IMG/VR virus record: IMGVR_UViG_3300032516_000212
Coordinates: 1-22,886 of that record
Reading direction: 5' to 3' (one strand)
From: a virus
Length of the DNA: 22,886 bases
Part shown: piece by piece, positions 7,581 to 14,925 of the stretch
How the letters are laid out: every line of letters starts with the position of its first letter
Position numbering within the stretch: the stretch's first letter is position 1
Made by a program: the position numbers and the translations under genes
The notes under the pieces: generated by a model
Told to the model about the DNA's origin: nothing
Databases searched by the model: none
Seen by the model: the letters and a program-made list of their open reading frames with translations, nothing else

Positions 7581-7832
7581 ATGTTTTCTGACACCAATCC
7601 CAAACTCGGCGACCCCGAAAACACCTTGCTCTACAAGTGGGCTCAACTGGTGAACGCGGCCAATGCTTCCGCAGGGGCTCCCATTTGGGGAGACTCCAAC
7701 AACACCCTTCTTTTCAAAATCTGCCGGGGATACAGCACCAACTGTCCAGCGGCGGACGCCGCCCCGAGACCGGGGGACTCTGACGAAATTCTCCTATCCA
7801 AAATCCTCAGATGCACCGTCACTTGCCCATGA
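7581..7832 (+). CDS. Small repeat protein with three GDS-x-x-x-LL-x-K units
   Basis: An 83-residue protein starting one base after the previous stop. It has three units matching those of its neighbour: residues 9-26 (L-G-D-P-E-N-T-L-L-Y-K-W), 36-55 (W-G-D-S-N-N-T-L-L-F-K-I-C) and 64-82 (P-G-D-S-D-E-I-L-L-S-K-I-L). Ala/Pro-rich linkers separate them, and Cys-Pro occurs at the end of units two and three. The last unit is closest to the second unit of the neighbour, and the middle unit to its first. This suggests duplication of a two-unit gene plus one extra unit. Its stop overlaps the next start as ATGA. Function is unknown. Confidence 0.72.
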   Translation: MFSDTNPKLGDPENTLLYKWAQLVNAANASAGAPIWGDSNNTLLFKICRGYSTNCPAADAAPRPGDSDEILLSKILRCTVTCP

Positions 7833-8047
7833 AAGAAAACCTTCAGGTATCTCTTGCCGCGTTTGTCGGAATCGGCTCACCGGGAATCAACCTCGTGATT
7901 GACACCGTCGAGCCGGTGCTACGGGCAGCGTTGCTTATTGGTCAATTTGGGGTTGCCATTGTCACAATCCTTTACATCTATCGTAAGTGGAAACAGGCGG
8001 CGAAGAAGACCCGCCGTCCCCGGAAGTCCAAAGATGAAACTCCCTAA
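7829..8047 (+). CDS. Small membrane protein, holin-like
   Basis: A 72-residue protein. A moderately hydrophobic N-terminal stretch (residues ~8-26, with Gly/Pro) is followed by a strong membrane helix (about residues 31-51: L-R-A-A-L-L-I-G-Q-F-G-V-A-I-V-T-I-L-Y-I-Y). A strongly basic tail (K-x-A-A-K-K-T-R-R-P-R-K-S-K) follows. Small size, one or two membrane helices and a charged cytoplasmic tail are typical of phage holins, which make the lesion that starts lysis. No sequence signature proves it. The ATG at 7829 overlaps the upstream stop (ATGA). An in-frame ATG at 7811 is less likely. It overlaps the lipoprotein gene by 14 bp. Confidence 0.6.
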   Translation: MKENLQVSLAAFVGIGSPGINLVIDTVEPVLRAALLIGQFGVAIVTILYIYRKWKQAAKKTRRPRKSKDETP

Positions 8048-8606
8048 ATTTTTCTGGTTCCTGATGCTCGCGGTCCTCACCGGCTGCGGGTCTCTTCCGT
8101 TGCGCCCGGGTCGCGCGCAGTTCTCCACTCCTGACGGCGTCTCCGCATCCGTTCAGCAGCCGCAGAATCCCCAGTCCGCGACGACCCAAGTGTATAAACG
8201 CACCATCAGCGAACCCGGTCCCGGGAACGCGGTGCAAGTGGGACCCCGGGTCACGTCGGAAACTATCGAGACGACCATCGGCCCGGCCCAGAAGGATACC
8301 GCCCGGGAGATTGGTGCAAAATTGTCCGCGCTGCGTCCGGTAGTTTACGTGGGAATCCTTATTTTCCTATTCGGAGCCGCGAGTTTCGTTTATCCGCCCC
8401 TCAAAGCCATTACCATGAGTGTTACCACCAGTGGTGTTATTACCGTTGCCGGGCTCGCGATGATTGTTCTCCCGTCGCTCGTAGTCGGGAATGAGATTCT
8501 GATTCTTGCGGTCGCGGGCGGAGCGGCGGCGCTCTGGTTTTTTGCTCACCGTCACGGGACCCTTCGTGGAACTGTGGAAGCCCTCAAAGAACAGGTGAAG
8601 AAATGA
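8034..8606 (+). CDS. Lipoprotein with three additional hydrophobic segments
   Basis: A 190-residue protein. The first 18 residues form a lipoprotein signal: K2, hydrophobic FFWFLMLAV, then the lipobox L15-T-G-C18. Cys18 would be lipidated after cleavage by signal peptidase II. Residues ~25-100 are polar, Ser/Thr/Gln/Pro-rich and probably extracytoplasmic. Three hydrophobic stretches follow, at roughly 104-124, 129-152 and 155-174, and a short basic helix ends the protein. A lipid anchor together with multiple membrane spans is uncommon. Lying next to a holin-like gene, it could take part in lysis (outer-membrane disruption) or in superinfection exclusion. The start overlaps the holin-like gene, and its stop overlaps the next start as ATGA. 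I do not recognise a characterised family. Confidence 0.68.
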   Translation: MKLPKFFWFLMLAVLTGCGSLPLRPGRAQFSTPDGVSASVQQPQNPQSATTQVYKRTISEPGPGNAVQVGPRVTSETIETTIGPAQKDTAREIGAKLSALRPVVYVGILIFLFGAASFVYPPLKAITMSVTTSGVITVAGLAMIVLPSLVVGNEILILAVAGGAAALWFFAHRHGTLRGTVEALKEQVKK

Positions 8607-9697
8607 GTTGCGATTCCTGCGGAGACCGGTCCAACGCCTGTCAGTGCGACCCATGCGAGGCTTGCCCCGCGAATAGCGCGGCGGTCGAGACTCTGCCGTC
8701 TCAGATTGAGAATTTCTCCAAGCAGTTTTTCGGAGAGGTGACTAAGACCGAAGTGGATGGAGTCGTGACGTGGAATCTTCCATGTTCTCTCGACGTTGGT
8801 CTTCCGGGTAATCCGCGCGGCACTACTGAAGGACTCGCGTGCTACTTTCTCCGGCTCTTCCAAGATGGAATCACTGGACTGGTTGGGCCCAAGGGGGACA
8901 CCGGGGACCAAGGAGCCGCCGGGCACAATGCCTACACGATTACGACCTCGGCCTTCGTTGCGCCGACTCTGTCGAGCCCAGTCGCGCAGTTCACCATCAT
9001 CCCATCGCCGGTCATCGCCGTCGGGGAGACGATTTTCATTCCGGGCGTAGGGTGGCTTACTGTCTCTCAGATTTTTCAGGACACTACTGTCTTTGCCTCG
9101 CTCATTGAACTGGTCCCGTCCCCCGTCGTGACAGTCGTGTCGGGAACTGTGGTTCTTCCTACTGGACCTCGTGGGCTGTCAATCAAGGGCGACACGGGTG
9201 CAACCGGATTGACCGGTCCGCAAGGCGCTCAAGGACCCACCGGGCCAACCGGAGCGACCGGTGCATCGGGTGCAGTCGGTGCGTCTGGCGCAGTTGCTAC
9301 GAATAGCAACGCGGAAATCGTTGGCGGAGCTTCGGACTATACGCTGACCGCGTCCTACGCGAAGGTGGACTTTGGCGCGTCCGATTTGGAGGCAACCCTT
9401 GCCGTGGCGGGAACATATCTCTTCATTCTTCAGGTGAACGGATTGAACTCGTCGGGTGCTAATCGCGAGTGGGACTTCAAACTTTTCAACTCTACGCAGG
9501 GTCTCGACGTTACCGATTCTGAGAACTATCAGCGGGCAACAGACTCCCCGCTTATCCAGACGTTCTCGTTCTATTCGGTGCTTACTACCTCGGTGGCGAA
9601 CGACGTGATTCAATTTTACGCGAAGTCCAGTTCCGCAGCGGCGACCCAGACTATCAACAAGACCGGGTCGAAGTTAATTTACGTCCGACTGGCATGA
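8603..9697 (+). CDS. Collagen-like tail fibre or appendage protein 1
   Basis: A 364-residue protein with clear modules. The N-terminus has a Cys cluster (C3, C6, C13, C15, C18, C21). Residues ~30-88 are probably an attachment domain. Gly-X-Y triplets occupy about 92-106. A small beta domain follows (108-175), starting N-A-Y-T-I-T-T and with a G-V-G-W-L-T-V strand, a module often seen between collagen stretches of phage fibres. More Gly-X-Y triplets run at 188-230. The C-terminal domain (~245-364) looks like a jelly-roll of the C1q/TNF-like type (Y-A-K-V-D-F, G-T-Y-L-F-I-L-Q-V-N-G). Such fibres trimerise and bind host surfaces. The triplets are rich in Gly-Ala-Thr and Gly-Pro-Thr. The start overlaps the lipoprotein stop (ATGA). 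Confidence 0.83.
   Translation: MSCDSCGDRSNACQCDPCEACPANSAAVETLPSQIENFSKQFFGEVTKTEVDGVVTWNLPCSLDVGLPGNPRGTTEGLACYFLRLFQDGITGLVGPKGDTGDQGAAGHNAYTITTSAFVAPTLSSPVAQFTIIPSPVIAVGETIFIPGVGWLTVSQIFQDTTVFASLIELVPSPVVTVVSGTVVLPTGPRGLSIKGDTGATGLTGPQGAQGPTGPTGATGASGAVGASGAVATNSNAEIVGGASDYTLTASYAKVDFGASDLEATLAVAGTYLFILQVNGLNSSGANREWDFKLFNSTQGLDVTDSENYQRATDSPLIQTFSFYSVLTTSVANDVIQFYAKSSSAAATQTINKTGSKLIYVRLA
9164..9292 (+). repeat. Collagen-like Gly-X-Y coding repeat (fibre 1)
   Basis: Degenerate 9-bp-phased repeats encode mostly Gly-X-Y triplets (residues 188-230 of the fibre), with one short break near Leu-Ser-Ile. Ala, Thr and Pro dominate the X and Y positions. Confidence 0.85.
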
Positions 9698-9915
9698 CGA
9701 GTCTCCCCGTCATCAAGGACCCGAATGGGGACCTCTCTTGCGAGGATTGCACGGGCGGTCAGCGGTTACTGCATCGGGTTCCCCGGTCTCCGGTGACGCG
9801 ACCCATCACCAACGAGGGAAATGAGGATGTTCTTTTGGATGAATCGGGAATCCCAATACTGGATGAAGTGACGAACAATGTTATCTTCGATTCTTACCCA
9901 CACACGTTAGCCTGA
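9694..9915 (+). CDS. Small protein between two fibre genes, with a CxxC motif
   Basis: A 73-residue protein with C16-E-D-C19 followed by Thr-Gly-Gly. A Pro/Arg-containing middle precedes an acidic C-terminal half with a [10 protein letters not shown]-x-T-N-N turn-like pattern that looks like a short beta hairpin. I recognise no family. It overlaps the upstream fibre stop (ATGA) and ends one base before the second fibre start, so it probably belongs to the same appendage, perhaps as a connector or chaperone. The lone CxxC could be redox-active or bind metal. Confidence 0.62.
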   Translation: MTSLPVIKDPNGDLSCEDCTGGQRLLHRVPRSPVTRPITNEGNEDVLLDESGIPILDEVTNNVIFDSYPHTLA

Positions 9916-9916
9916 T

Positions 9917-11035
9917 ATGCCAAAGACGAGCGATTACGCAGAAGAGACAACGCCGCTTCCCGACGGATTTCTGTTCATGGCGGTGAAGCAGCCCGACCAG
10001 AGCTACATCACCAAGAAAATCACGCCGGACAAACTCGGGGCGCAGGGGCCGATTGGTCCGCAGGGTCTTCAAGGACCGACGGGACCGACAGGAGCGGGTG
10101 CGACCGGGGCGACCGGACCTACGGGACCTGCGGGTGCAACGGGGCCTACCGGTCCGACTGGTGCAACAGGTGCGACTGGACCCACCGGTCCGTCGATTAC
10201 CGAACTCACCCAATCGAGGGACCAAGCCATTGAATTCTTCGACGACTACTCACTTGGCACTATCGCGACGTTTGATAAGGGATGGGGATGGGTAAACAAC
10301 GGAACTAGCCCGGGGACTCCGACGATTGTCACCCGAACGCATGTGGACGGTCGGTCTGAGAACCGGTTGAATTTCAACACTAACGACCAGTATGCCCGAA
10401 AGATGCCGTGGGGCGGGAAATGGAACCGGTTAAAGCTGGTTCTGCTTCTTCGGGTCAACGCCGTTGCGAATCTCACAACCCCCAACGGCTACTTCGGATT
10501 TTGCAGTGGACAGACTAATCTGGTATCGAGTTCTTCCACAGACAATTTTATTGGACTTCGCACGGGCGACGGAACAGGAACGGGAACTTATACCGTCGGA
10601 ACCATCACATCGTATTTCAACATGCCGACGTTCCGGTTCGTCTCTCGGCGGGGAACCACTACCACGGACATTTTCGCGGGTGGTTCGGGGCATCATATCA
10701 CGGCGGATGAAGGATTTTTGACGCCGCTAGTTTATGAGATTTCCCGGACCCCCTTTTCGGGGGGCGGTTCAGTGACCTACTCCTTCAAGGAAGTTTCTAG
10801 TGCGTCGTCACAGGTTCAGTATTCTAATTCCAAGCAGGCGGTCAATCGCATCCTTGACGACGTGGCGGCGACGACTACTTCTCTTTCTCAAGCGGATTCT
10901 GCCATCGTTGGGTCCTCTGGAACCACTACCTCTGCGTTTGATGAATCCACGGGTGTTCTGGACACGGTCAATTTTTCGTGGTCCGAGTTCGAGGGTCTCG
11001 AAATCGCGGCCTTTGGCGTTCGTAAAGTTTACTGA
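9917..11035 (+). CDS. Collagen-like tail fibre or appendage protein 2
   Basis: A 372-residue protein. The N-terminal ~40 residues form a short head domain ending in [11 protein letters not shown], a pattern common at the start of phage fibres where it joins the base. Residues 41-93 are 17 Gly-X-Y triplets with one two-residue interruption. Residues ~105-372 form a beta-rich, Thr/Ser/Gly-rich C-terminal domain, with F-D-D-Y near its start, that resembles a carbohydrate-binding-like jelly-roll (inferred from composition). It is likely the receptor-binding or decoration fibre and a partner of fibre 1. Thr-rich triplets could be O-glycosylated, by analogy with the Gly-Pro-Thr collagen-like proteins of Bacillus exosporium. 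Confidence 0.82.
   Translation: MPKTSDYAEETTPLPDGFLFMAVKQPDQSYITKKITPDKLGAQGPIGPQGLQGPTGPTGAGATGATGPTGPAGATGPTGPTGATGATGPTGPSITELTQSRDQAIEFFDDYSLGTIATFDKGWGWVNNGTSPGTPTIVTRTHVDGRSENRLNFNTNDQYARKMPWGGKWNRLKLVLLLRVNAVANLTTPNGYFGFCSGQTNLVSSSSTDNFIGLRTGDGTGTGTYTVGTITSYFNMPTFRFVSRRGTTTTDIFAGGSGHHITADEGFLTPLVYEISRTPFSGGGSVTYSFKEVSSASSQVQYSNSKQAVNRILDDVAATTTSLSQADSAIVGSSGTTTSAFDESTGVLDTVNFSWSEFEGLEIAAFGVRKVY
10037..10195 (+). repeat. Collagen-like Gly-X-Y coding repeat (fibre 2)
   Basis: This stretch encodes residues 41-93. Six triplets from GAQ to GPT are followed by a two-residue Gly-Ala interruption, then eleven triplets made mostly of GAT and GPT. Third-position choices vary between units, so the amino-acid repeat appears conserved rather than recently copied as DNA. 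Confidence 0.9.
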
Positions 11036-11038
11036 TTT

Positions 11039-11395
11039 ATGGCTGACAAATATCCAATCGACCTCGGCAGTAAAATGTCGAGCGACCCAATGATGTCTTC
11101 TCCGATGAAAATGGAGAACATGAAACACTATCCCACTCTCCACATTGACTGTGAAGACGACTGTGAGTTGCCCGACTCCGGGACGATGGAGGTGACGTTC
11201 AACAAGACTGGTGAAACCAAGTCCACGCACAACGGGAAAACTCGCCACAGTGTTACCCTCGAAATCAAGTCCATCGAAGAGGTGAGCGAGAAGTCTGGCG
11301 ACGAGGAAGACTCCGATGAGGGTGAGTCGGGTGAATCCACGGGAGACCGTCTGGACAAAATGGCGAAGGATGCCGCCGACGAAGAGGCTGACTAA
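11039..11395 (+). CDS. Small acidic protein, possibly a capsid decoration/staple type
   Basis: A 118-residue protein. The N-terminus is Met-rich (residues 13-29). A beta-rich core at about 30-80 reads Y-P-T-L-H-I-D, then D-D-C-E-L-P-D-S-G, M-E-V-T-F, and K-T-R-H-S-V-T-L-E-I-K-S-I. The C-terminal third is a long acidic tail of Asp/Glu/Ser/Gly. The core order (short L-x-I strand, acidic turn before a Pro and Gly, then two longer strands) resembles small capsid-stabilising phage proteins sometimes called capsid staples. I am not certain of that. Its place between a fibre and the neck gene is compatible. The stop overlaps the next start as TAATG. Confidence 0.55.
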   Translation: MADKYPIDLGSKMSSDPMMSSPMKMENMKHYPTLHIDCEDDCELPDSGTMEVTFNKTGETKSTHNGKTRHSVTLEIKSIEEVSEKSGDEEDSDEGESGESTGDRLDKMAKDAADEEAD

Positions 11396-12342
11396 TGTTT
11401 CTCGCTGAGGACATCGTCGAAGAGGCTCAGTCCATCTTCGGTTTCAGTCGGGTATCCAAGCTGTATCGCTGGATTACCGACGCGGTGGAGTTGCTGGCCC
11501 AGAAGGGCGAGATTGACCCGCTCGTCGGCTGGGTGGATTTGTGCGTCGATAGCGGGTGCATCACCCTTCCCCGGGAAATCGAGACCGTCCTCGCTTGCAA
11601 TATCGGCGGGCGTCCGGCGCTCGGGCACGACCAACTTTTTTCGTTCCATCTGAACGGTCCGGGGGACTTCAACAAGCGGTGCGACTATACTTGGATGGAC
11701 GGCGGAAATTTTTGCACCTACCGGGACCTGAAATGTCCGGTCAAGTTGGTGGCATTTTTGGATAACGAGGCGGACGCGGGGAAGGTCCTTCGCGTCTTCG
11801 GATACGACGACCAGAACCGTCCGCTTCGCACGTTGGTCAATGGGGTGTGGGAAGACGGATACCGGGTCCCAACCATCTTCGGGTATTCGCTTCCTGAAAC
11901 GGGCGCACCGACTATTTCACGAATCACCGCGATTGTGAAGGACGTGACGGCGGGAAATATCCGGCTGTCGAGCTTCGACAGTTCGACGTTGTCAGGAACC
12001 CTTCTCGGGGTATTCGAGCCCGATGAGACTGTTCCACTTTACCGTCGATTGAAGGTCTCGAACGGGTGTTCTTGGGTTCGGCTTCATTACCGGAAACGCA
12101 CCGCCGAAGTTCGCGGCCCCAAGGACCGTATTCTTTTGCACTCCCGCCCGGCGCTCATCCTCGCGATGCACGCGTTGAAATTCTATCGGGACAGCGACCT
12201 CGCGAATGGGAACGCCTATGAGGCGAACGCTACGCGATTGCTGACGGAGCGCGAGGGGGCGCTGTCCAGTCCGGTCGGCAACCCAATTCAGGTGGAGGAC
12301 CGAAACTCCATCATGGACAAATCTGATGCTTGGGTCGAGTGA
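11395..12342 (+). CDS. Probable head-tail adaptor / tail tubular protein A-like
   Basis: A 315-residue protein just upstream of the nozzle gene, which is the usual place of the podoviral adaptor (T7 gp11-like or P22 gp4-like) that joins portal to tail. The N-terminal helices (V-E-E-A-Q-S-I-F-G and K-L-Y-R-W-I-T-D-A-V-E-L-L) match the helical start of such adaptors. The middle is beta-rich. The C-terminal part (from about 255) is helical: L-L-H-S-R-P-A-L-I-L-A-M-H-A-L-K-F-Y-R-D. A short run of polar residues ends the protein. The call is from gene order and secondary-structure pattern. ATG at 11395 shares the upstream stop (TAATG). Confidence 0.68.
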   Translation: MFLAEDIVEEAQSIFGFSRVSKLYRWITDAVELLAQKGEIDPLVGWVDLCVDSGCITLPREIETVLACNIGGRPALGHDQLFSFHLNGPGDFNKRCDYTWMDGGNFCTYRDLKCPVKLVAFLDNEADAGKVLRVFGYDDQNRPLRTLVNGVWEDGYRVPTIFGYSLPETGAPTISRITAIVKDVTAGNIRLSSFDSSTLSGTLLGVFEPDETVPLYRRLKVSNGCSWVRLHYRKRTAEVRGPKDRILLHSRPALILAMHALKFYRDSDLANGNAYEANATRLLTEREGALSSPVGNPIQVEDRNSIMDKSDAWVE

Positions 12343-12356
12343 CCCGGAAAGGAAAC

Positions 12357-12512
12357 ATGGCTGATAAAAACAATGCCGCTGATAGCGGCGCAGAACGCGC
12401 TCCGTATGGTCCGTTCGACTATCGTCCCGAATGTGACGAGGAGAAACGTCGGTTGGAAGCTCTCAAGTGTCACGACAAGGGCGGGCAGAACGGCGTCTAT
12501 CCCCGCGAATAA
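12357..12512 (+). CDS. Small hydrophilic protein of unknown function
   Basis: A 51-residue protein with AAGGA at 12349-12353 upstream, which supports ATG 12357 over the in-frame upstream start at 12330. It is polar throughout, has two Cys (in P-E-C-D-E-E-K and L-K-C-H-D-K), and ends in Y-P-R-E. The stop overlaps the nozzle start as TAATG, which argues for real translational coupling. No family is recognised. Confidence 0.62.
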   Translation: MADKNNAADSGAERAPYGPFDYRPECDEEKRRLEALKCHDKGGQNGVYPRE

Positions 12513-14509
12513 TGTCCACGCCGCGCCTAGAAGATTTCGACATCCGGTTTCTGTCAGGGATGGACTCCCTGACAGAGCCCGGAACTTTGGAGTCGGAGTT
12601 TTACGCCCGAAGCATGAACACCGTGAATCGTGGTGGAGTGCTTCAATGTCGTCCCGGCTATCGGTGTAAGTTTGTCGCCCCGGCGGGAAACCTTCAAGGC
12701 GGAATCGTGTATCGCCCCAAGCAGGGGATGGAGGTCCTACTCTTCGCGGTGGACGGTCTGCTCTACGCGAGCAATTATCCATTCACGGATTACCGACAAA
12801 TCCCGGATGTGACATTTTCCTCGACGGCCCGCCAGCTATTTTTTCAGCAGGCGGAACAATCCATCGTTCAGAATGACGATGGGTCCCTCACGCTCATCAC
12901 AGCCAAGAATATCATCATCATTCAAGATGGAGGACTCACGGCTCCGGCAATCTATGACGGGACCAAGGGGGAGCATCAACGCGGAGCGGGAAAAATCCCC
13001 CTCGGTGGACCGATGGCATGGTCGGGCGACCGGCTGTGGGTTGCGCGGGGCTCGCTACTTTACGCGTCGGATATTTCCAATCCGGTATCCTTCACAGAGC
13101 CACTCTACTTCTCGACGGTGACGGCGTTCATTCTTCCGGCCCCTATCACGGCGTTGGCAGAAATCCCGAACGCGGAGATTGCCCAGTTGCTTGTCTTCAC
13201 CGAGGGGAATACCTCGCTGATTCAATCGGGTATTCGCGACCGAACGACGTGGAACTCGGTGCAGAATTTCCAGCGGATTCTTCTCCCGTCGTTGGGTTGC
13301 ATCTCGGAACGGTCCGTAACGGCTCATCTGGGGTTGCTCTATTGGTATTCGACGTTCGGGCTTACCTCGCTGGACTCCGCGTTGATTACCCGGCAGACTT
13401 CGGTGCTTCCGTATCGCGACAACGAAATGGCGGACAGCAAGGCCCAGCTATCCCCCGACATGGCCGGAATCGCGACGGCTTTTTTCGAGAACTACCTTTT
13501 GGTCAGTGTTCCGTTCGAGGACAAGTTCAATCGCCATACGTGGGTGCTGGATGAGGCCCCGATGCAACGAACCACCGGTCGGACACAGCCCGCGTGGAAC
13601 AGTTTTTGGACAGGGACGCGCCCGGTGCAGTGGCTCTACGGAAATTTCAACGGGCAGAATCGTATCTTCCACTTCTCTCGCGACTATGACGGCAACAACC
13701 GAATGTGGGAAGCGTTCTCGCCTGACCGGTTAGATGATGGGTGTCCGATTACGTGGTATGTGGAGACCCGCGCGTTCGACGGTCAACTTCCCCTTCGTAA
13801 GAAGAAGTTCCGATACGCGGACATCTTTATGATGGAGATTTCCGGTGATGTCGATGTCGCGGTATTTTGGGCGGGGTCGGGGCGTGGCAAATACAAGAAG
13901 GTTCTTCAGAAGCAAATTCGCGCATCGCGGGGGTCTCTTCGCTCCGGCTCGACCATTAAGTCCGACACGCTCCTCTACGCGTTGAAGAAACAGATTCGCA
14001 ATCTTCGGACGCAGGATGCCAAGGAGCTTGCGATTGGAGAGACCCAGCGGTCTGACAATGTGGAGGACGACGATTTGGAGTTCATCGACGAGTCGTTCCA
14101 ACTTTTGATTGTAGGCTCGGGGCCGGGGGCGGTGCAGGGCTTGCGGTATTATATGGAACCGCCAGAGGGAGTTCAAGGTGCGGTGGGGCCCAACAAGGAA
14201 CTGTCGGGTCGCGTGGAACTCGACGAAACCGAGGAGAATTTTGTTCGCTTTGACGGTGCATCCGCCGAGTCGCATGTGTTCGAGGACGCACTCGCGTCGC
14301 TCTCGTCGGAGATTCCCCGGTTCGTTTCCAACACCAGCGTCACGGTAACTCAGAGCGGGTTTACCGCGACCGCGAGCGGAAGCGGAGAAAGCGTAATCTC
14401 TCAGGCAAACGCGGACCGTATCGCGCGGGTAACGGCAACCAAGAAAGCCGTCGCGGAGCTTCAGTCGGTTCTGCCCAAGATTGTCAGTGTCGGCCTTGCA
14501 CTCGCATGA
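12512..14509 (+). CDS. Tail nozzle / stabilisation protein (gp10- or tail tubular B-like)
   Basis: A 665-residue protein. The early R-P-G-Y-R motif (residues 50-54) after an N-T-V-N-R-G-G-V-L segment is typical of podoviral nozzle and stabilisation proteins. In these, a long beta-propeller-like body closes the tail tube. Further supporting pieces are the aromatic-rich strands, D-I-S-N-P-V-S-F-T-E near residue 190, and many W/Y/F-containing beta strands through ~460. A charged helical insertion lies at about 470-530, and the C-terminus is Ser/Ala-rich. Length suits the family (about 470-800). ATG at 12512 is set by the TAATG overlap and drops a 15-residue upstream extension. A perfect hairpin lies 38 nt into the gene. 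Confidence 0.78.
   Translation: MSTPRLEDFDIRFLSGMDSLTEPGTLESEFYARSMNTVNRGGVLQCRPGYRCKFVAPAGNLQGGIVYRPKQGMEVLLFAVDGLLYASNYPFTDYRQIPDVTFSSTARQLFFQQAEQSIVQNDDGSLTLITAKNIIIIQDGGLTAPAIYDGTKGEHQRGAGKIPLGGPMAWSGDRLWVARGSLLYASDISNPVSFTEPLYFSTVTAFILPAPITALAEIPNAEIAQLLVFTEGNTSLIQSGIRDRTTWNSVQNFQRILLPSLGCISERSVTAHLGLLYWYSTFGLTSLDSALITRQTSVLPYRDNEMADSKAQLSPDMAGIATAFFENYLLVSVPFEDKFNRHTWVLDEAPMQRTTGRTQPAWNSFWTGTRPVQWLYGNFNGQNRIFHFSRDYDGNNRMWEAFSPDRLDDGCPITWYVETRAFDGQLPLRKKKFRYADIFMMEISGDVDVAVFWAGSGRGKYKKVLQKQIRASRGSLRSGSTIKSDTLLYALKKQIRNLRTQDAKELAIGETQRSDNVEDDDLEFIDESFQLLIVGSGPGAVQGLRYYMEPPEGVQGAVGPNKELSGRVELDETEENFVRFDGASAESHVFEDALASLSSEIPRFVSNTSVTVTQSGFTATASGSGESVISQANADRIARVTATKKAVAELQSVLPKIVSVGLALA
12550..12576 (+). 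other. Perfect 11-bp hairpin inside the start of the nozzle gene
   Basis: Arms TCTGTCAGGGA (12550-12560) and TCCCTGACAGA (12566-12576) are exact reverse complements with the 5-nt loop TGGAC. The hairpin sits 38-64 nt after the start codon and encodes F-L-S-G-M-D-S-L-T-E. No T-run follows, so it is not a terminator. The outer seven bases of each arm match the palindrome at 6011-6027. Confidence 0.75.
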
Positions 14510-14922
14510 AGCCTTTTAAGAGTCTCCAAGCCATCACGCGCCGGGCGCTGCGAATCAACTATTTTTCGCCGCTGGTCTGCCAGATTTTTTCATCGTCCTC
14601 CGGCTCGGGCTCGGGGATTGCCGCAACACTGGAAATTCTTCCGACCCAACGTCGCGCCGGACCGGCGTCTCTGATTCTGACAAAAGTGGACTCGGCGAAC
14701 GTCAAGCTGACGTGGTCACTGCAAAGCTACATCTACTCGTATCTGGTGTATCGGGCAACCAACCCGGCGGGACCGTTTGTGGTTGTGACCTCGAACGTCA
14801 TCAGTGACCATTTTACCGACGCGCCCGTGGCCGGAACCTACTATTACAAGGTCACAGGCATTGAACCGGACTTCGGTGAAACATACGCGTCTCCGGTCGC
14901 TGGACCAGTAACGCTACCTTAA
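14506..14922 (+). CDS. Small protein with a fibronectin type III-like domain
   Basis: A 138-residue protein. A basic N-terminus (K-S-L-Q-A-I-T-R-R-A-L-R) is followed by a Ser/Gly linker (residues ~28-38). From about residue 57 an Ig-like fold of the fibronectin III type is suggested by N-V-K-L-T-W (B strand), I-Y-S-Y-L-V-Y-R-A-T (C strand), G-P-F-x-V-V-T-S-N and G-T-Y-Y-Y-K-V-T-G-I (F strand). Such domains are common on phage surface proteins and mediate weak carbohydrate binding or spacing. The start overlaps the nozzle stop (ATGA), so it is probably a tail accessory. Confidence 0.7.
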   Translation: MKPFKSLQAITRRALRINYFSPLVCQIFSSSSGSGSGIAATLEILPTQRRAGPASLILTKVDSANVKLTWSLQSYIYSYLVYRATNPAGPFVVVTSNVISDHFTDAPVAGTYYYKVTGIEPDFGETYASPVAGPVTLP

Positions 14923-14925
14923 TCT

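Noticed and set aside
10749-10764. C-run/G-run hairpin in fibre 2
   Set aside because: Short, explained by codons for Arg-Thr-Pro-Phe-Ser-Gly-Gly, and with no other signal nearby.
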